The notes below the pieces were generated by a model. That model saw only the letters and a list, made by a program, of their open reading frames with translations, searched no databases and was not told where the DNA came from. Shown piece after piece: positions 27,806 to 37,243 of a DNA stretch of 64,000 bases. Each line of letters opens with the position of its first letter. Position 1 is the stretch's first letter. The DNA comes from JBAYIE01 sp965279165 (GTDB taxonomy: Bacteria; Bacteroidota; Bacteroidia; UKL13-3), in the NCBI GenBank assembly GCA_965279165.1, contig OZ257140.1, positions 3,100,001 to 3,164,000 on the forward strand, in the 5' to 3' direction. The position numbers and the translations under genes are program-made.

Positions 27806-29884
27806 ATGAACGAACCTGAAGCAAAATCACGTATAGCTGAACTGACAGCTATTATAAACCGGCATAATCAGCTCTATTACACCTTATCTAATCCAGAGAT
27901 ATCTGATTATGAATTTGATCAATTGCTAAAGGAGCTAGAGTCACTCGAACAAAAATACCCGCATTTGACTTTTCCTGACTCTCCAACAAAGAAAGTGGGA
28001 GGGGAAATCACAAAATCTTTCAAACAAGTAGTACATCAATATCCTATGTTGAGTTTGGGTAATACCTATAGCGAAGAGGAATTACTTGATTTTGATAACA
28101 GAGTCAGAAAGAGTATCGGAGATAATTTTGAGTATGTATGTGAACTTAAATTCGACGGACTGGCTATCAGTATAACTTACAAAAACGGGAAAATGATGCA
28201 AGCTGTTACGCGTGGCGATGGCATTCAAGGGGATGATGTAACAACAAATGTCAAAACCATAAAAACTATTCCTATTCAATTAAAAGGTGAAGGATACCCG
28301 GATGAATTTGATATTAGAGGAGAGATTTTTATGCATAAAAAGACTTTCCAAAAATTGAACAAGGAATTGCAAAAAGAGCTCGAAGAAAAGGGATACGATG
28401 AAGTTGAAATCAAAGAAAGGTTATACAAAAATCCTAGAAATTTCGCATCGGGAACCTTAAAAATGCAGGATTCAGCCGAAGTGGCTAAAAGACCTTTGGA
28501 TGCGTTTTTGTATTTTCTTTATACGAAAAACCCCGTGGCAGAAAATCATTTTGATAGTTTGAAGATGGCTGCTTCGTGGGGGTTCCAGGTTTCCGATCAT
28601 TATCAAAAATGCAAATCCATGCAGGAAGTTTTTCAATTTATCAAACGATTTGAAAAAGAAAGGGAAATATTAGGATATGAAATTGATGGCGTTGTTATAA
28701 AAGTAAATGATTACCACCAGCAGGAAGAGCTTGGGTTTACAGCTAAAATTCCAAGATGGGCTATTGCTTATAAATACAAAGCTCAAAGTGTTCTTACACG
28801 TTTAAAAAAAGTAACCTACCAGGTTGGACGAACAGGAGCTATTACACCGGTTGCAAACCTCGACCCGGTTATACTGGCCGGGACAACCGTGAAACGAGCA
28901 AGTTTATACAATGCAGATGAAATTCAACGACTGGATTTATATGAAGGGGATTTGGTATACGTGGAGAAAGGAGGGGAGATCATTCCCAAAATTACAGGCG
29001 TAGAACTTTCGAAACGCTTACCGGATGCACAAAAAGTGGATTATATAAAGCATTGTCCGGAATGTAATACGGCACTCATTCGAAAAGAAGGAGAAGCCAT
29101 ACATTATTGCCCGAATGAAAATGGTTGTCCGCCACAGTTGATTGGGCGCATCGAACATTTTATTGGTCGTCGTGCCATGAATATTGATAGCCTAGGAGAA
29201 GAAACGGTTAAGGCGTTGTTTATGTTGGGTAAGATTCAAAACTTTTCCGATTTGTATACCTTAACTTTTGAAGATTTAAACGAATTGAAATTTGAATTGG
29301 AAGGAGAAGATGGTAATGTTAGGGTAAGAAGTATCAAAGCCAAGTCGGCACAAAATATTATTGATGGAATTCAAGCGTCTAAAAATCAACCATTCGAAAA
29401 GGTGCTATTTGGTATGGGTATCCGCATGGTAGGTGAAACGGTAGCGAAAAAACTAGCCAAGCACTTTAAAAGTATCGATAAACTGAAACAAGCATCGATC
29501 GAAGAGCTGATTACTGTAGATGAAATAGGAGAGAAGATTGCCGAGCAGGTTATCCGTTATTTTGCGGATACTGAAAATCTGCAACAAGTAGAAAACTTGA
29601 AACAGGCAGGATTAAAACTCGAAGTAGCATTTGATGCCAACGATATTACCACGGATAAACTATCAGGGAAAACCTTTTTGGTTTCAGGTGTTTTCAGTAT
29701 GAGCAGAGATGACCTAAAACAATTGATTGAAAAGAATGGAGGCAAGAATGTATCCTCTGTTTCTAAAAGTTTGAATTACCTGGTTGCAGGCGATAAGATG
29801 GGTCCGGAGAAACTAAAGAAGGCCACTGATTTGCAGGTTCAAATTATTTCGGAGACGAAATTTTTGGAGATGATAGAATTATGA
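27806..29884 (+). CDS. ligA: NAD-dependent DNA ligase
   Basis: The 692-residue protein has the full LigA order: Ia domain (NQLYYTLSNPEISDYEFD), adenylation domain with nucleophile CELKFDGLA (Lys115), OB fold (VGRTGAITPVANLDPV), four-cysteine zinc finger (CPECNTALI ... CPNENGCPP), HhH repeats (near 510-590) and a C-terminal BRCT domain (SGKTFLVSGVFSMSRDDLKQLI). It seals nicks in replication and repair using NAD+. It stands alone between the metK terminators and a long repeat-rich gap. Confidence 0.97.
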   Translation: MNEPEAKSRIAELTAIINRHNQLYYTLSNPEISDYEFDQLLKELESLEQKYPHLTFPDSPTKKVGGEITKSFKQVVHQYPMLSLGNTYSEEELLDFDNRVRKSIGDNFEYVCELKFDGLAISITYKNGKMMQAVTRGDGIQGDDVTTNVKTIKTIPIQLKGEGYPDEFDIRGEIFMHKKTFQKLNKELQKELEEKGYDEVEIKERLYKNPRNFASGTLKMQDSAEVAKRPLDAFLYFLYTKNPVAENHFDSLKMAASWGFQVSDHYQKCKSMQEVFQFIKRFEKEREILGYEIDGVVIKVNDYHQQEELGFTAKIPRWAIAYKYKAQSVLTRLKKVTYQVGRTGAITPVANLDPVILAGTTVKRASLYNADEIQRLDLYEGDLVYVEKGGEIIPKITGVELSKRLPDAQKVDYIKHCPECNTALIRKEGEAIHYCPNENGCPPQLIGRIEHFIGRRAMNIDSLGEETVKALFMLGKIQNFSDLYTLTFEDLNELKFELEGEDGNVRVRSIKAKSAQNIIDGIQASKNQPFEKVLFGMGIRMVGETVAKKLAKHFKSIDKLKQASIEELITVDEIGEKIAEQVIRYFADTENLQQVENLKQAGLKLEVAFDANDITTDKLSGKTFLVSGVFSMSRDDLKQLIEKNGGKNVSSVSKSLNYLVAGDKMGPEKLKKATDLQVQIISETKFLEMIEL

Positions 29885-30681
29885 ATGATGAATTATGAAT
29901 GATGAATTATAAGTGGTTGACTCATTACAGATTGATTGCAACAATTTTGGCTTTATGCTAAACGAAAGCTTGATTTCAAGTAATCTGAGGCATTAAGAGT
30001 GATTAGTGAAAAGGGGTTAGGGGTTAAAGAGTTGCTAACTGTTGACAGTGATCGGTTAACCGTGATCCGGATAATTTTTTGGCTTCATGCCAAACAAGAG
30101 CAACTAATTGTGTAATCTGTGAAATCTGTGGCTAAAAAGCGATCAGCAATCAGCAGTCAGTCAAAAGCCGGTGGCCATTAGTCAGTTGTCATTTGTCAGT
30201 TGTAATTAGTTGGTTTGTGTATTGGCTTCATGCCAAACGAGAGCTTGATTTCAAGAAATCTGTGTAATCTGTGGCATTAAAAGTGATTAGTGAAAAGGGG
30301 TTAGGCGTTAGTGAACTGTGAACTGTTAACCGTTATCAGATAACCGTGATCCGTGAACATATATTGGCTTCATGCCAAACGAAAGCCTATTTTATAAAAC
30401 TCTGTGACCTCTGTGCCTCTGTGGTGAAATGGATCGCGTCCTTAGTATTTAAATAATTAGTCATTTAGGGAACAAATAATACTGCCACCCTTTCAGGGTT
30501 TTGTTTGCTTTTACTTTTGTAGTTATAAAAATGACACCCTTTCAGGGTTACATGCTACGATGACCAATTAAAGCAATTACCAATTATTTAGTAATATTAA
30601 GTTAAAGTGCTGAAGTAAGCTGCATCAAAGTTTCGCGACGTCGACAAATTACGCAATTACCAATTGTTTAATTACATTCCA
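29885..30681. repeat. Gene-free gap with stem-loop and word-like repeats
   Basis: This 797-bp stretch has no credible gene. It contains four copies of a TTTGGCTTYATGCCAAAC stem-loop element (29945, 30075, 30222, 30363), each followed by variable linkers such as AATCTGTGTAATCTGTGGC, runs of degenerate 'words' (GTCAGTTGTC, GTGAACTGTGAAC), and two CACCCTTTCAGGGTT palindromes at 30486 and 30535. No tRNA or regulatory RNA was recognised. Confidence 0.8.
30486..30549. repeat. Pair of CACCCTTTCAGGGTT palindromes, 49 bp apart
   Basis: Identical 15-base imperfect palindromes at 30486-30500 and 30535-30549 are joined by an A+T-rich linker. A variant ACCCCGCTGGGGT occurs at 58902-58914. Spacing and layout resemble the larger GTCCCTTTAGGGAC array at 39.2 kb. 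Confidence 0.7.
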
Positions 30682-31512
30682 TTATTCTACAATCATCTTC
30701 GAGATTTGTTTTTCACCCTCGATGCTTATGATTTCTATAAAGTATATGCCGGGTTCCATGTCGTTCACCAAACAATTTCCGGGTAACTGCAAAGTTGGAA
30801 TAGATTTGACAAGTGAACCCGAATAATTATAGAATTTAACACAGGCTAAAGTTTCTTTCACACCATTTGTGATATATAATTTATCATTGGCCGGATTTGG
30901 GTACATACTCCAATCCTTATTTGACATTTCATTTACTCCAGCCAAATTATTGAATTCAATGAGGTAAAATAATTGGTCGGAGAGGTTAAGATCATTCCAT
31001 TGGCCGGCTATACCAAGTGGCCAATTGGTAAGGGCCAAACCTAATCCATCTTGCACCCCGGCATAATCATCCGGTTCATTTCCCCAGTTGGCATACATGC
31101 CATTCACTGTTGAACCTCCCGGAAATTTTCCTTTCCAAAATGGAATAAATGTGGAATCATTATCTCCATTCCAATTCCAAACACCTTCCGAATCTTTATC
31201 GTTTCCTCCAATCCATAAATAGGAAGCTCCGCCACCATCGGCTGCGGTAGTTTGAGAAAGTTGAATTCCTGCGTTTCCAACAAAAAGATTGATCGCATTT
31301 TGTTCATCTAAAGTGTTTATTTCTGCTAAATATGCATTCTTGCTCTTGGCACAATTTGCTGCCTCATTCCAATCAAGTTTAGATTTTATTATTTGGTAAG
31401 CATGGTTGTTATGGATAAATTGAAATACCAGGGAGTCGTTAATTATGCATTGCGCATTACTGATTGAGGAAACCAGAATGACCAAAGCAATCGCATAAAT
31501 TATCTTTTTCAT
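30682..31512 (-). CDS. Secreted C-type-lectin-domain protein with T9SS sorting domain
   Basis: The 276-residue protein has a signal peptide (MKKIIYAIALVILVSSISNA), then a C-type lectin fold at about 25-190 (LDWNEAANCAKSKNAYLAEI, YLWIGGNDKDSEGVWNWNGD, WGNEPDDYAG, GQWNDLNLSDQLFYLIEF), and a C-terminal type A sorting domain (MYPNPANDKLYITNG ... GIYFIEI). The WND and EPDD motifs are the usual calcium/sugar-binding positions. It is expected to be exported by Sec, moved by the type IX system and attached to or released from the surface, possibly for carbohydrate binding. It stands alone. Confidence 0.9.
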   Translation of the reverse strand: MKKIIYAIALVILVSSISNAQCIINDSLVFQFIHNNHAYQIIKSKLDWNEAANCAKSKNAYLAEINTLDEQNAINLFVGNAGIQLSQTTAADGGGASYLWIGGNDKDSEGVWNWNGDNDSTFIPFWKGKFPGGSTVNGMYANWGNEPDDYAGVQDGLGLALTNWPLGIAGQWNDLNLSDQLFYLIEFNNLAGVNEMSNKDWSMYPNPANDKLYITNGVKETLACVKFYNYSGSLVKSIPTLQLPGNCLVNDMEPGIYFIEIISIEGEKQISKMIVE

Positions 31513-31608
31513 GGTTCAAAGATTAAAACTTTTCCGGAATGGATGCAATAAAAAATTAGCATATAGTGCAAAATTAAGTCGACATTTGGGTACCAAATTA
31601 ATAATACC

Positions 31609-32118
31609 ATGAAAAAAATATTTTTTATCGCTTGTATATCCAGCATGATTTTATTGGGTTCGTCATGCGAAAAGGAAAAAACTACTGAAGAAACTATCGA
31701 TACTCCTACTCCAACGGAAGCGGCAAATAATACCTTTGGCTTTGGAGGCGTTATGCATAAAGCCGATTTTGTTTCTTACCAATTAACGGGAGATAGTGTG
31801 GCATATTTGGTTATGGGTGTTCCTAACAATCCAAATGATACAAGTATAGTAATGATGAAAGGATACGGAAGTAACGGTCCCGGTAGTCAATTAACGGAAG
31901 GAAATTATACCATTGTACACCAAGGTCCAAGCGGAACAGTAAATCTTAATGCTTTTGAAATGATCGTGTATATGACAACCATGGAAAAAGCAGGCGGGTC
32001 TGCTAAATCCGGGACAGTAAAAGTTACCATGAATAATTTTAAACCTACCTTAACTTTTACGAATATTTCTTTTGATAATTCGGATGTGACAGGATCGGCG
32101 AAGATAATTGTTCCTTGA
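31609..32118 (+). CDS. Hypothetical lipoprotein
   Basis: The 169-residue protein has a lipoprotein signal peptide ending in LLGSSC (lipidated Cys20) followed by charged EKEK residues. The mature part has strands rich in Gly, Thr and Val and no recognised domain. It is divergent from the lectin-type gene across a 96-bp gap that presumably holds both promoters, although no clear -7 element was picked. Function unknown. Confidence 0.7.
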   Translation: MKKIFFIACISSMILLGSSCEKEKTTEETIDTPTPTEAANNTFGFGGVMHKADFVSYQLTGDSVAYLVMGVPNNPNDTSIVMMKGYGSNGPGSQLTEGNYTIVHQGPSGTVNLNAFEMIVYMTTMEKAGGSAKSGTVKVTMNNFKPTLTFTNISFDNSDVTGSAKIIVP

Positions 32119-33185
32119 TAGGGGATAGTGATTAGGGGATAGGGGTCAGGGGTAAGGGGTCAGGGGAAAGTGGCCAGTAATAAGTGATGAGAGAATATGG
32201 TTAGGCAAGAGGCAAAAGGCAAGTGGCAGGAGGGGAGTTCTAACGTGATTTTAATTTCAATCGAACATTTTAGTGGTTGGGGAAAAGATCCTAGTGCTTA
32301 GTGCTAGGTGCATGGTCGCACAAAACTTATACTTTGTTACTAATTTGGCTTTATGCCAAACGAGTGCATGCATCCAAGAAATCTGTGTAATCTGTGGCTA
32401 AAAAGTGGTCAGTGGTCAGCATTCAGTGGTCAAGAGAGGCAAGAGGCAAGAGGCAAAAAGCAAAAGGCAAAAGGCAGGAGGGAAGTTCTAACGTGATTTT
32501 AATTTCAATCGAACATTTTAGTGGTTGGGGAAAAGATCCTAGTGCTTAGTGCTAGGTGCATAGTCGCACATAACTTATACTTTGTTACTAATTTGGCTTT
32601 ATGCCAAACGAGTGCATTCATCCAAGAAATCTGTGTAATCTGTGGCTAAAAAGTGGTCAGTGGTCAGCATTCAGTGGTCAAGAGAGGCAAGAGGCAAAAG
32701 GCAAAAGGCAAAAGGCAGGAGGGAAGTTCTAACGTGATTTTAATTTCAATCGAACATTTTAGTGGTTGGGGAAAAGATCCTAGTGCTTAGTGCTAGGTGC
32801 ATGGTCGCACAAAACTTATACTTTGTTACTAATTTGGCTTTATGCCAAACGAGTGCATGCATCCAAGAAATCTGTGTAATCTGTGGCTAAAAAGTGGTCA
32901 GTGGTCAAGAGAGGCAAGAGGCAAAAGGCAAAAGGCAAAAGGCAAAAGGCAGGAGGGGAGTTCTAAGGAGATTTTATTTTCATAGAAATATTTTAGTGGG
33001 TGAGAGGTAAATGTCATTGGACATTAGACATTAGTCATTGGTTATGATAATGAGCATACTCACTTAAACTTTAATCTTTTTAGGGCCCATCCAATACCCG
33101 AATTTAAAAACTACTTCGTGCCGCCTTGTTTTTATCGCGCGGGATTGATTCGCGTGCCGCTCATCAACATCCACTCATTCAACAT
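32119..33185. repeat. Gene-free gap with a 3.2-unit tandem repeat
   Basis: This 1.07-kb stretch has no convincing gene. From about 32205 to 32960 it is made of near-identical units, anchored by AGTTCTAACG at 32236, 32484 and 32725 (spacings 248 and 241), with a truncated fourth start at 32959. Each unit carries a variable run of 7-base GGCAAAA/GGCAAGA words, a GATCCTAGTGCTTAGTGC segment, a TTTGGCTTTATGCCAAAC stem-loop, an AATCTGTGTAATCTGTGGC tail and GTGGTCA words. A 48-bp element at 33097-33144 precedes the next gene. Confidence 0.9.
33097..33144 (+). repeat. 48-bp dispersed element, copy 1
   Basis: A fixed-length element begins CCCG, contains CTTGTTTTTATCGCGCGGGA near its end, and recurs at 37085-37132 and 37179-37226. 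Copies 2 and 3 have inverted ends CCCGC/GCGGG. Flanking ATTGATTCGCGT and CTCATCAACATCC are also shared with copy 2. Confidence 0.8.
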
Positions 33186-34595
33186 TCAATTAATCTCAAA
33201 ACTTTCTCCCATTGCAGGAATATAAACCTTTTTAAAACCTTTGGTTAGCATTTTTTCTTTAAGAGATTCCTGAACTTTTTCTTCGCCGTGTACCAAAAAT
33301 ACTTTGTTAACTTTAGATGGTTTGATACATTGGAGATACTCGAAAATCTCTTCGTAATCTGCATGAGAGCTGTAGCTTTCAAGGGATTCAACTTTGGCTT
33401 TAACGTCAAATTCTTCTCCAAAAATACGAACCGTTTTTTCGCCTGACTTTAACCGGCCACCCAAACTTTCAGGGGTGCAGTAACCTACAATCAATATGGT
33501 ATTGGTAGGTGAATTGATATTGTTGGCAATATGGTGCTTTACTCTTCCTGCCTCTGCCATACCAGAAGAAGAGATGATGATGCAAGGTTCGTGTAGTTCA
33601 TTCAAAGCTTTTGATGCTTCAACTTCAGAAATATAGGTAAGATGTTTAAACGAAAATGGTTCAGGATCTTTGTGCATATAGTCTATAAATTCCTCGTTAA
33701 AACATTCTTCATGTTCTCTTATAATGCCGGTTGCTTTCACCGATAACGGACTGTCCACAAAGATTTTTATGTCCGGGAGTTTGCCTTCATTCGACATCTT
33801 TTCGAGGTTGTAAATTATTTCCTGGGTACGGTCGACACTAAATGCCGGAATGATTAATTTACCTCTGTTTACAACACATGTTTCTTTTACGATTTCGAGC
33901 AACCGACTTTCCGAGTCTTCTTGTTTTGGGTGCAGCCTATCGCCATAAGTTGATTCACAAATAAGGATATCACATTGGCGGAAAGGCTGTGGATTACGTA
34001 AGATAGGATCCCCATATCTTCCAATATCTCCCGTAAAAGTAATTTTTTTGGTTTTACCACCTGCCTGTTTTATATCTAAATGAACAGCTGCACTACCCAT
34101 TAAATGTCCTGCATCGGTTAAAATTAAAGTTGTTTCAGTATCTATATGAAGTTCTTCATCGTATTCTACGGGAGTCATTAAATCGAGCACCATTTCCACA
34201 TCTTCTACATCATATAATGGTTCAAGAGCAGTCATGTCTTTTTTTGCCCTTCTTTTGTTGATATACTTTAAATCGTCGTGTTGGATATGTGCCGAATCGT
34301 AAAGCATAATTCCGCATAAATCAATGGAGGCCGGAGTAGCAAAAATAATTCCTCTAAATCCTTGCTTTACCAGTCGAGGCAATAGTCCCGAATGGTCGAT
34401 ATGCGCATGCGAAAGTATCACATAATCGAGGTCGGCCGGAGTAAAACCGAAGTGCCGGTTCATGTCTTCCTTACCCGGTATACGGCCTTGAAACATACCA
34501 CAGTCTAATAATATTTTTTTGCCTTTTGGAGTTGTAATTAGGTGTTTACTGCCGGTAACAACACGAGCTGCACCATGAAATGAAATTTGAAGCAT
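33186..34595 (-). CDS. Beta-CASP metallo-beta-lactamase-fold nuclease
   Basis: The 469-residue enzyme shows the MBL metal site SHAHIDHSGLLPR (HxHxDH, near 61), TDAGHLMGSAAVH (near 163), the ESTYGDR segment of beta-CASP enzymes (near 215), SSSGMAEAGRVKHH (near 348) and a C-terminal RMMBL-type end with SYSSHADYEE and FLVHGE. This architecture belongs to RNA endo/exonucleases related to CPSF-73 and RNase J. It is soluble and a single-gene unit, flanked by repeats on both sides. Confidence 0.93.
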   Translation of the reverse strand: MLQISFHGAARVVTGSKHLITTPKGKKILLDCGMFQGRIPGKEDMNRHFGFTPADLDYVILSHAHIDHSGLLPRLVKQGFRGIIFATPASIDLCGIMLYDSAHIQHDDLKYINKRRAKKDMTALEPLYDVEDVEMVLDLMTPVEYDEELHIDTETTLILTDAGHLMGSAAVHLDIKQAGGKTKKITFTGDIGRYGDPILRNPQPFRQCDILICESTYGDRLHPKQEDSESRLLEIVKETCVVNRGKLIIPAFSVDRTQEIIYNLEKMSNEGKLPDIKIFVDSPLSVKATGIIREHEECFNEEFIDYMHKDPEPFSFKHLTYISEVEASKALNELHEPCIIISSSGMAEAGRVKHHIANNINSPTNTILIVGYCTPESLGGRLKSGEKTVRIFGEEFDVKAKVESLESYSSHADYEEIFEYLQCIKPSKVNKVFLVHGEEKVQESLKEKMLTKGFKKVYIPAMGESFEIN

Positions 34596-34974
34596 ATCGA
34601 ATAATTTGCTCTAAGATAAATATAAGTTATGAGATATGAGTTATGAGATATAAGTTATAAGTTATGAGTTATGAATTACGAAATTACGAATTACGAATTA
34701 AGGGTTGCGGACGACGAATTACGAATTACAAAATTACGGATTACGGGTAGCGGACGACAAATTACGAAATTACGAATTACAAAATTACGAATTACGAATT
34801 ACGAATTACGAATTACGAATTACGAATTACGAATTACGGGTAGCGGACGACAAAATTACAAAATTACAAAATTACGGATTTGAAAATAACCAATAACCAA
34901 TTTCGAAGTAACGTATGCTCAAATAATAACGGACTAAAACACATAGATCTAAAACACAAAGTACTTGTTTCTTC
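34596..34974. repeat. Word repeats (GAGTTATGA / ATTACGA) between convergent-looking units
   Basis: From about 34621 to 34880 the sequence is a run of short words: GAGATATGAGTTATGA-type followed by ATTACGA heptamers, interrupted by two GGTAGCGGACGACAAA blocks. Open frames across it translate to NYELRIT repeats, which is a by-product of the heptamer and not a gene. The last 90 bp before the minus-strand sulfatase show nothing recognisable. Confidence 0.85.
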
Positions 34975-36840
34975 TCACTTTTTTTTGCTAACTACGTCGA
35001 GGTTGTTTTGAAATTGCACCTGCAGATAAGCCTTACCTTTATTAGCAATGTCGATTAATTTAGCTGAATCGTTGCCGTGAATTTCGGTTATCATTTGCCT
35101 GTTGTGGTCATAAATAACATGACCATCTTTTGTAATCATGCCAAAACCATTGTCGAATGCATAATAGGCAAACCTACTAAAACCCGGATTAAATAAATCT
35201 TTGCTAAACGAAAAATCTGAACTTTTTATCTGAAGTTGGGTTAATAAAGTTGCGGCAATATCGGTATGCGAACCAATGGTTTGGTTTCTAGTACCTCTCC
35301 ATTTCTCGTCTATTGCACCACCAGTAACCAGCATAGGTATATGGTGTCTTTTCGCTTCGTAATTACTTCTTCCTTTTGGGAATTTGCAAGCGTGGTCGGC
35401 TACAATAAGGAAGATAGTATTTTTATACCAGGGTTGTTTTTTTGATTCTTGCATATAGGCATACAAACAACTGTCGGCATAATGCATGGTATTGCGATAA
35501 CCGTCGTTTACTTTATCCGGGTCATTTTTAAATACTTTTGGAACATCGGCATCAAACCATTCGTGGGTTGTCATAGTTGTTAGGGCACTAAAGAAGGGTT
35601 CTTTGGTAGCATTCATTTCCCGGATATGCAGGTCGAATATTTCTTCATCATATGCTCCCCAAACGGTTCGTTTTTTTATTTCCCATTCATTTTCTCCTTT
35701 CATTACCTGGACTCCTGCTGATCGCAGGTAAGCTTCTATATTATCAAAAAACAAGCGGCCTCCGGAGTAAAATGAAGTTTGGTATCCTAAGCCATTAAAG
35801 GTCCGGTAAAGATTTGGAAGCTTTTCAAATTTGCCAAAAGTTTGTATGATCGAACCTACCGGTAGGGCAGGGGTAGCGCTTAAAGTAGCTAGAAAACCTT
35901 GTTCGGTGCGATAGCCGGTAGAATAAAAGTTGGTAAACAAAATGCCATCTTCTGCTAGTTTACCAAATAGAGGAGTAACATCGGATTCGCCTCCTAAACA
36001 TTCCATGACATCAGCAGCCCAACTTTCTAAAAAAATAATAACAATATTAGGACGGTTGGTATTTACAAATAGCACGTTTGAGTCGTTAAGCGGACGGTGC
36101 ATTTCCTCAGTGAACCGGATGGCCTCTTCCTGTTGGTAAAAGGAATATGGATTTTCTTGTTTTTCGATTGGATGGGTGAGGAGGTTTGCTGTGTTCCAAA
36201 AGCTGTTTAATGCACCATAGTTTAGGACCGAAGCATTGCTAAAGAAAACCCAATTGCGATTAATGGGAACTCTTTGTATCCCCCCACGAAATCCAATGAT
36301 TAGCAGTAAAGGAAGTAAAATTGCAAAAATGATACGCAACCAGATGGGATGGATTTTTTGGGTTTCTATTTTAATAAATTTATGATACAACCAGGATGCA
36401 ACTACAATCTGAAATAAGATAACCAGAAAAAGATTGGTATTTTGAATGGTAAATACGGTTGGCATAAGTTCTTTTGGATACTTCATATAACCGAGTGCCT
36501 TGCTGTTTATTTTGGTACCCCAAACTTCGAATAAACTCATATCGCTGCACAATAAAATGCTACAGATAACGATAGCCATGTAGTTAAAATACGAAATAAA
36601 TGCGGTGTTGTATTTTGAATACAAACCAAAAGAAGCAGCAGCCATCAAAAGAATGGGTAAGGCAATGAGGTAACATATGGTTGCCAAATCCATTGGTATG
36701 GCTATGTAAAAGCTTTGTGCAACAGGCATCCACTCTCCCGGCAGTTCACTGTGATGGTAAATCAAAAAAATTGCCTGTTGAAAAAGAAAAAAAATCAGCC
36801 AAAAAAGAAAAAGCCGAATAACCTGCCGAAACATATTCAT
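34975..36840 (-). CDS. LTA-synthase-family sulfatase/phosphoglycerol transferase-like membrane protein
   Basis: The 621-residue protein (from ATG at 36840) has about five N-terminal membrane helices (to about residue 195) and an extracytoplasmic sulfatase-fold domain. The domain has PNIVIIFLESWAADV (metal-binding Glu), YSTGYRTEQGFLATL (candidate Thr nucleophile), FLIVADHACKFP and HHIPMLVTG. These are the LtaS family motifs; Gram-negative members transfer phosphoglycerol or phosphoethanolamine to envelope glycans or lipids. An in-frame ATG at 36915 would add 25 unlikely residues before the first helix. Confidence 0.9.
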   Translation of the reverse strand: MNMFRQVIRLFLFWLIFFLFQQAIFLIYHHSELPGEWMPVAQSFYIAIPMDLATICYLIALPILLMAAASFGLYSKYNTAFISYFNYMAIVICSILLCSDMSLFEVWGTKINSKALGYMKYPKELMPTVFTIQNTNLFLVILFQIVVASWLYHKFIKIETQKIHPIWLRIIFAILLPLLLIIGFRGGIQRVPINRNWVFFSNASVLNYGALNSFWNTANLLTHPIEKQENPYSFYQQEEAIRFTEEMHRPLNDSNVLFVNTNRPNIVIIFLESWAADVMECLGGESDVTPLFGKLAEDGILFTNFYSTGYRTEQGFLATLSATPALPVGSIIQTFGKFEKLPNLYRTFNGLGYQTSFYSGGRLFFDNIEAYLRSAGVQVMKGENEWEIKKRTVWGAYDEEIFDLHIREMNATKEPFFSALTTMTTHEWFDADVPKVFKNDPDKVNDGYRNTMHYADSCLYAYMQESKKQPWYKNTIFLIVADHACKFPKGRSNYEAKRHHIPMLVTGGAIDEKWRGTRNQTIGSHTDIAATLLTQLQIKSSDFSFSKDLFNPGFSRFAYYAFDNGFGMITKDGHVIYDHNRQMITEIHGNDSAKLIDIANKGKAYLQVQFQNNLDVVSKKK

Positions 36841-37243
36841 GGTGCAATAATAGAAATTATTTGGAAAGGGGAAGGGTTGGGTGAGATATTGTTTGTAACA
36901 ATAATTACACCCCATCGGGGAAGCGGTCAGCGGTCAGTAGTCAGTGGTCATTAGTCAGTGGTCAATAGTCAGTGGTCAATAGTCAGTGGTCAATAGTCAG
37001 TGGTCATTAGTCAGTGGAATCGACATTTTTCGCGACGTGACCATATTTACTCACTTACCCATTTACTCATTTCCTCATTTACTTCCCGCATGTAAAAATT
37101 GTGTCGTGCCTCCTTGTTTTTATCGTGCGGGATTGATTCGCGTATGGCTCATCAACATCCAATCATTCATAACTCATTCCCGCATGTAAAAACTACGTCG
37201 TACCTCCTTGTTTTTATCGCGCGGGATTTGCAACATTCATCAT
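36841..37243. repeat. Gene-free gap with GTCAGTGG words, TTTACTCA words and two 48-bp elements
   Basis: From 36925 to 37015 the sequence repeats a 10-base GTGGTCAATA/GTGGTCATTA word. From 37020 it carries a CGACATTTTTCGCGACGTGA block and TTTACTCACTTACC words, both of which recur at 58961-59045. Two 48-bp elements follow (37085-37132, 37179-37226). Frames across this stretch are not coding. Confidence 0.85.
37085..37226 (+). repeat. 48-bp dispersed element, copies 2 and 3 (94-bp period)
   Basis: Copies at 37085-37132 and 37179-37226 both start CCCGCATGTAAAAA and end GTGCGGGA or GCGCGGGA, giving inverted ends CCCGC/GCGGG. The 46-bp linker holds CGCGTATGGCTCATCAACATCC, similar to the sequence after copy 1 at 33150. 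The direct 94-bp period suggests duplication of element plus flank. Confidence 0.85.

Noticed and set aside
34671..34896. Small proteins reading NYELRIT repeats
   Set aside because: They are translations of an ATTACGA heptamer tract in several frames and have no other protein-like feature.
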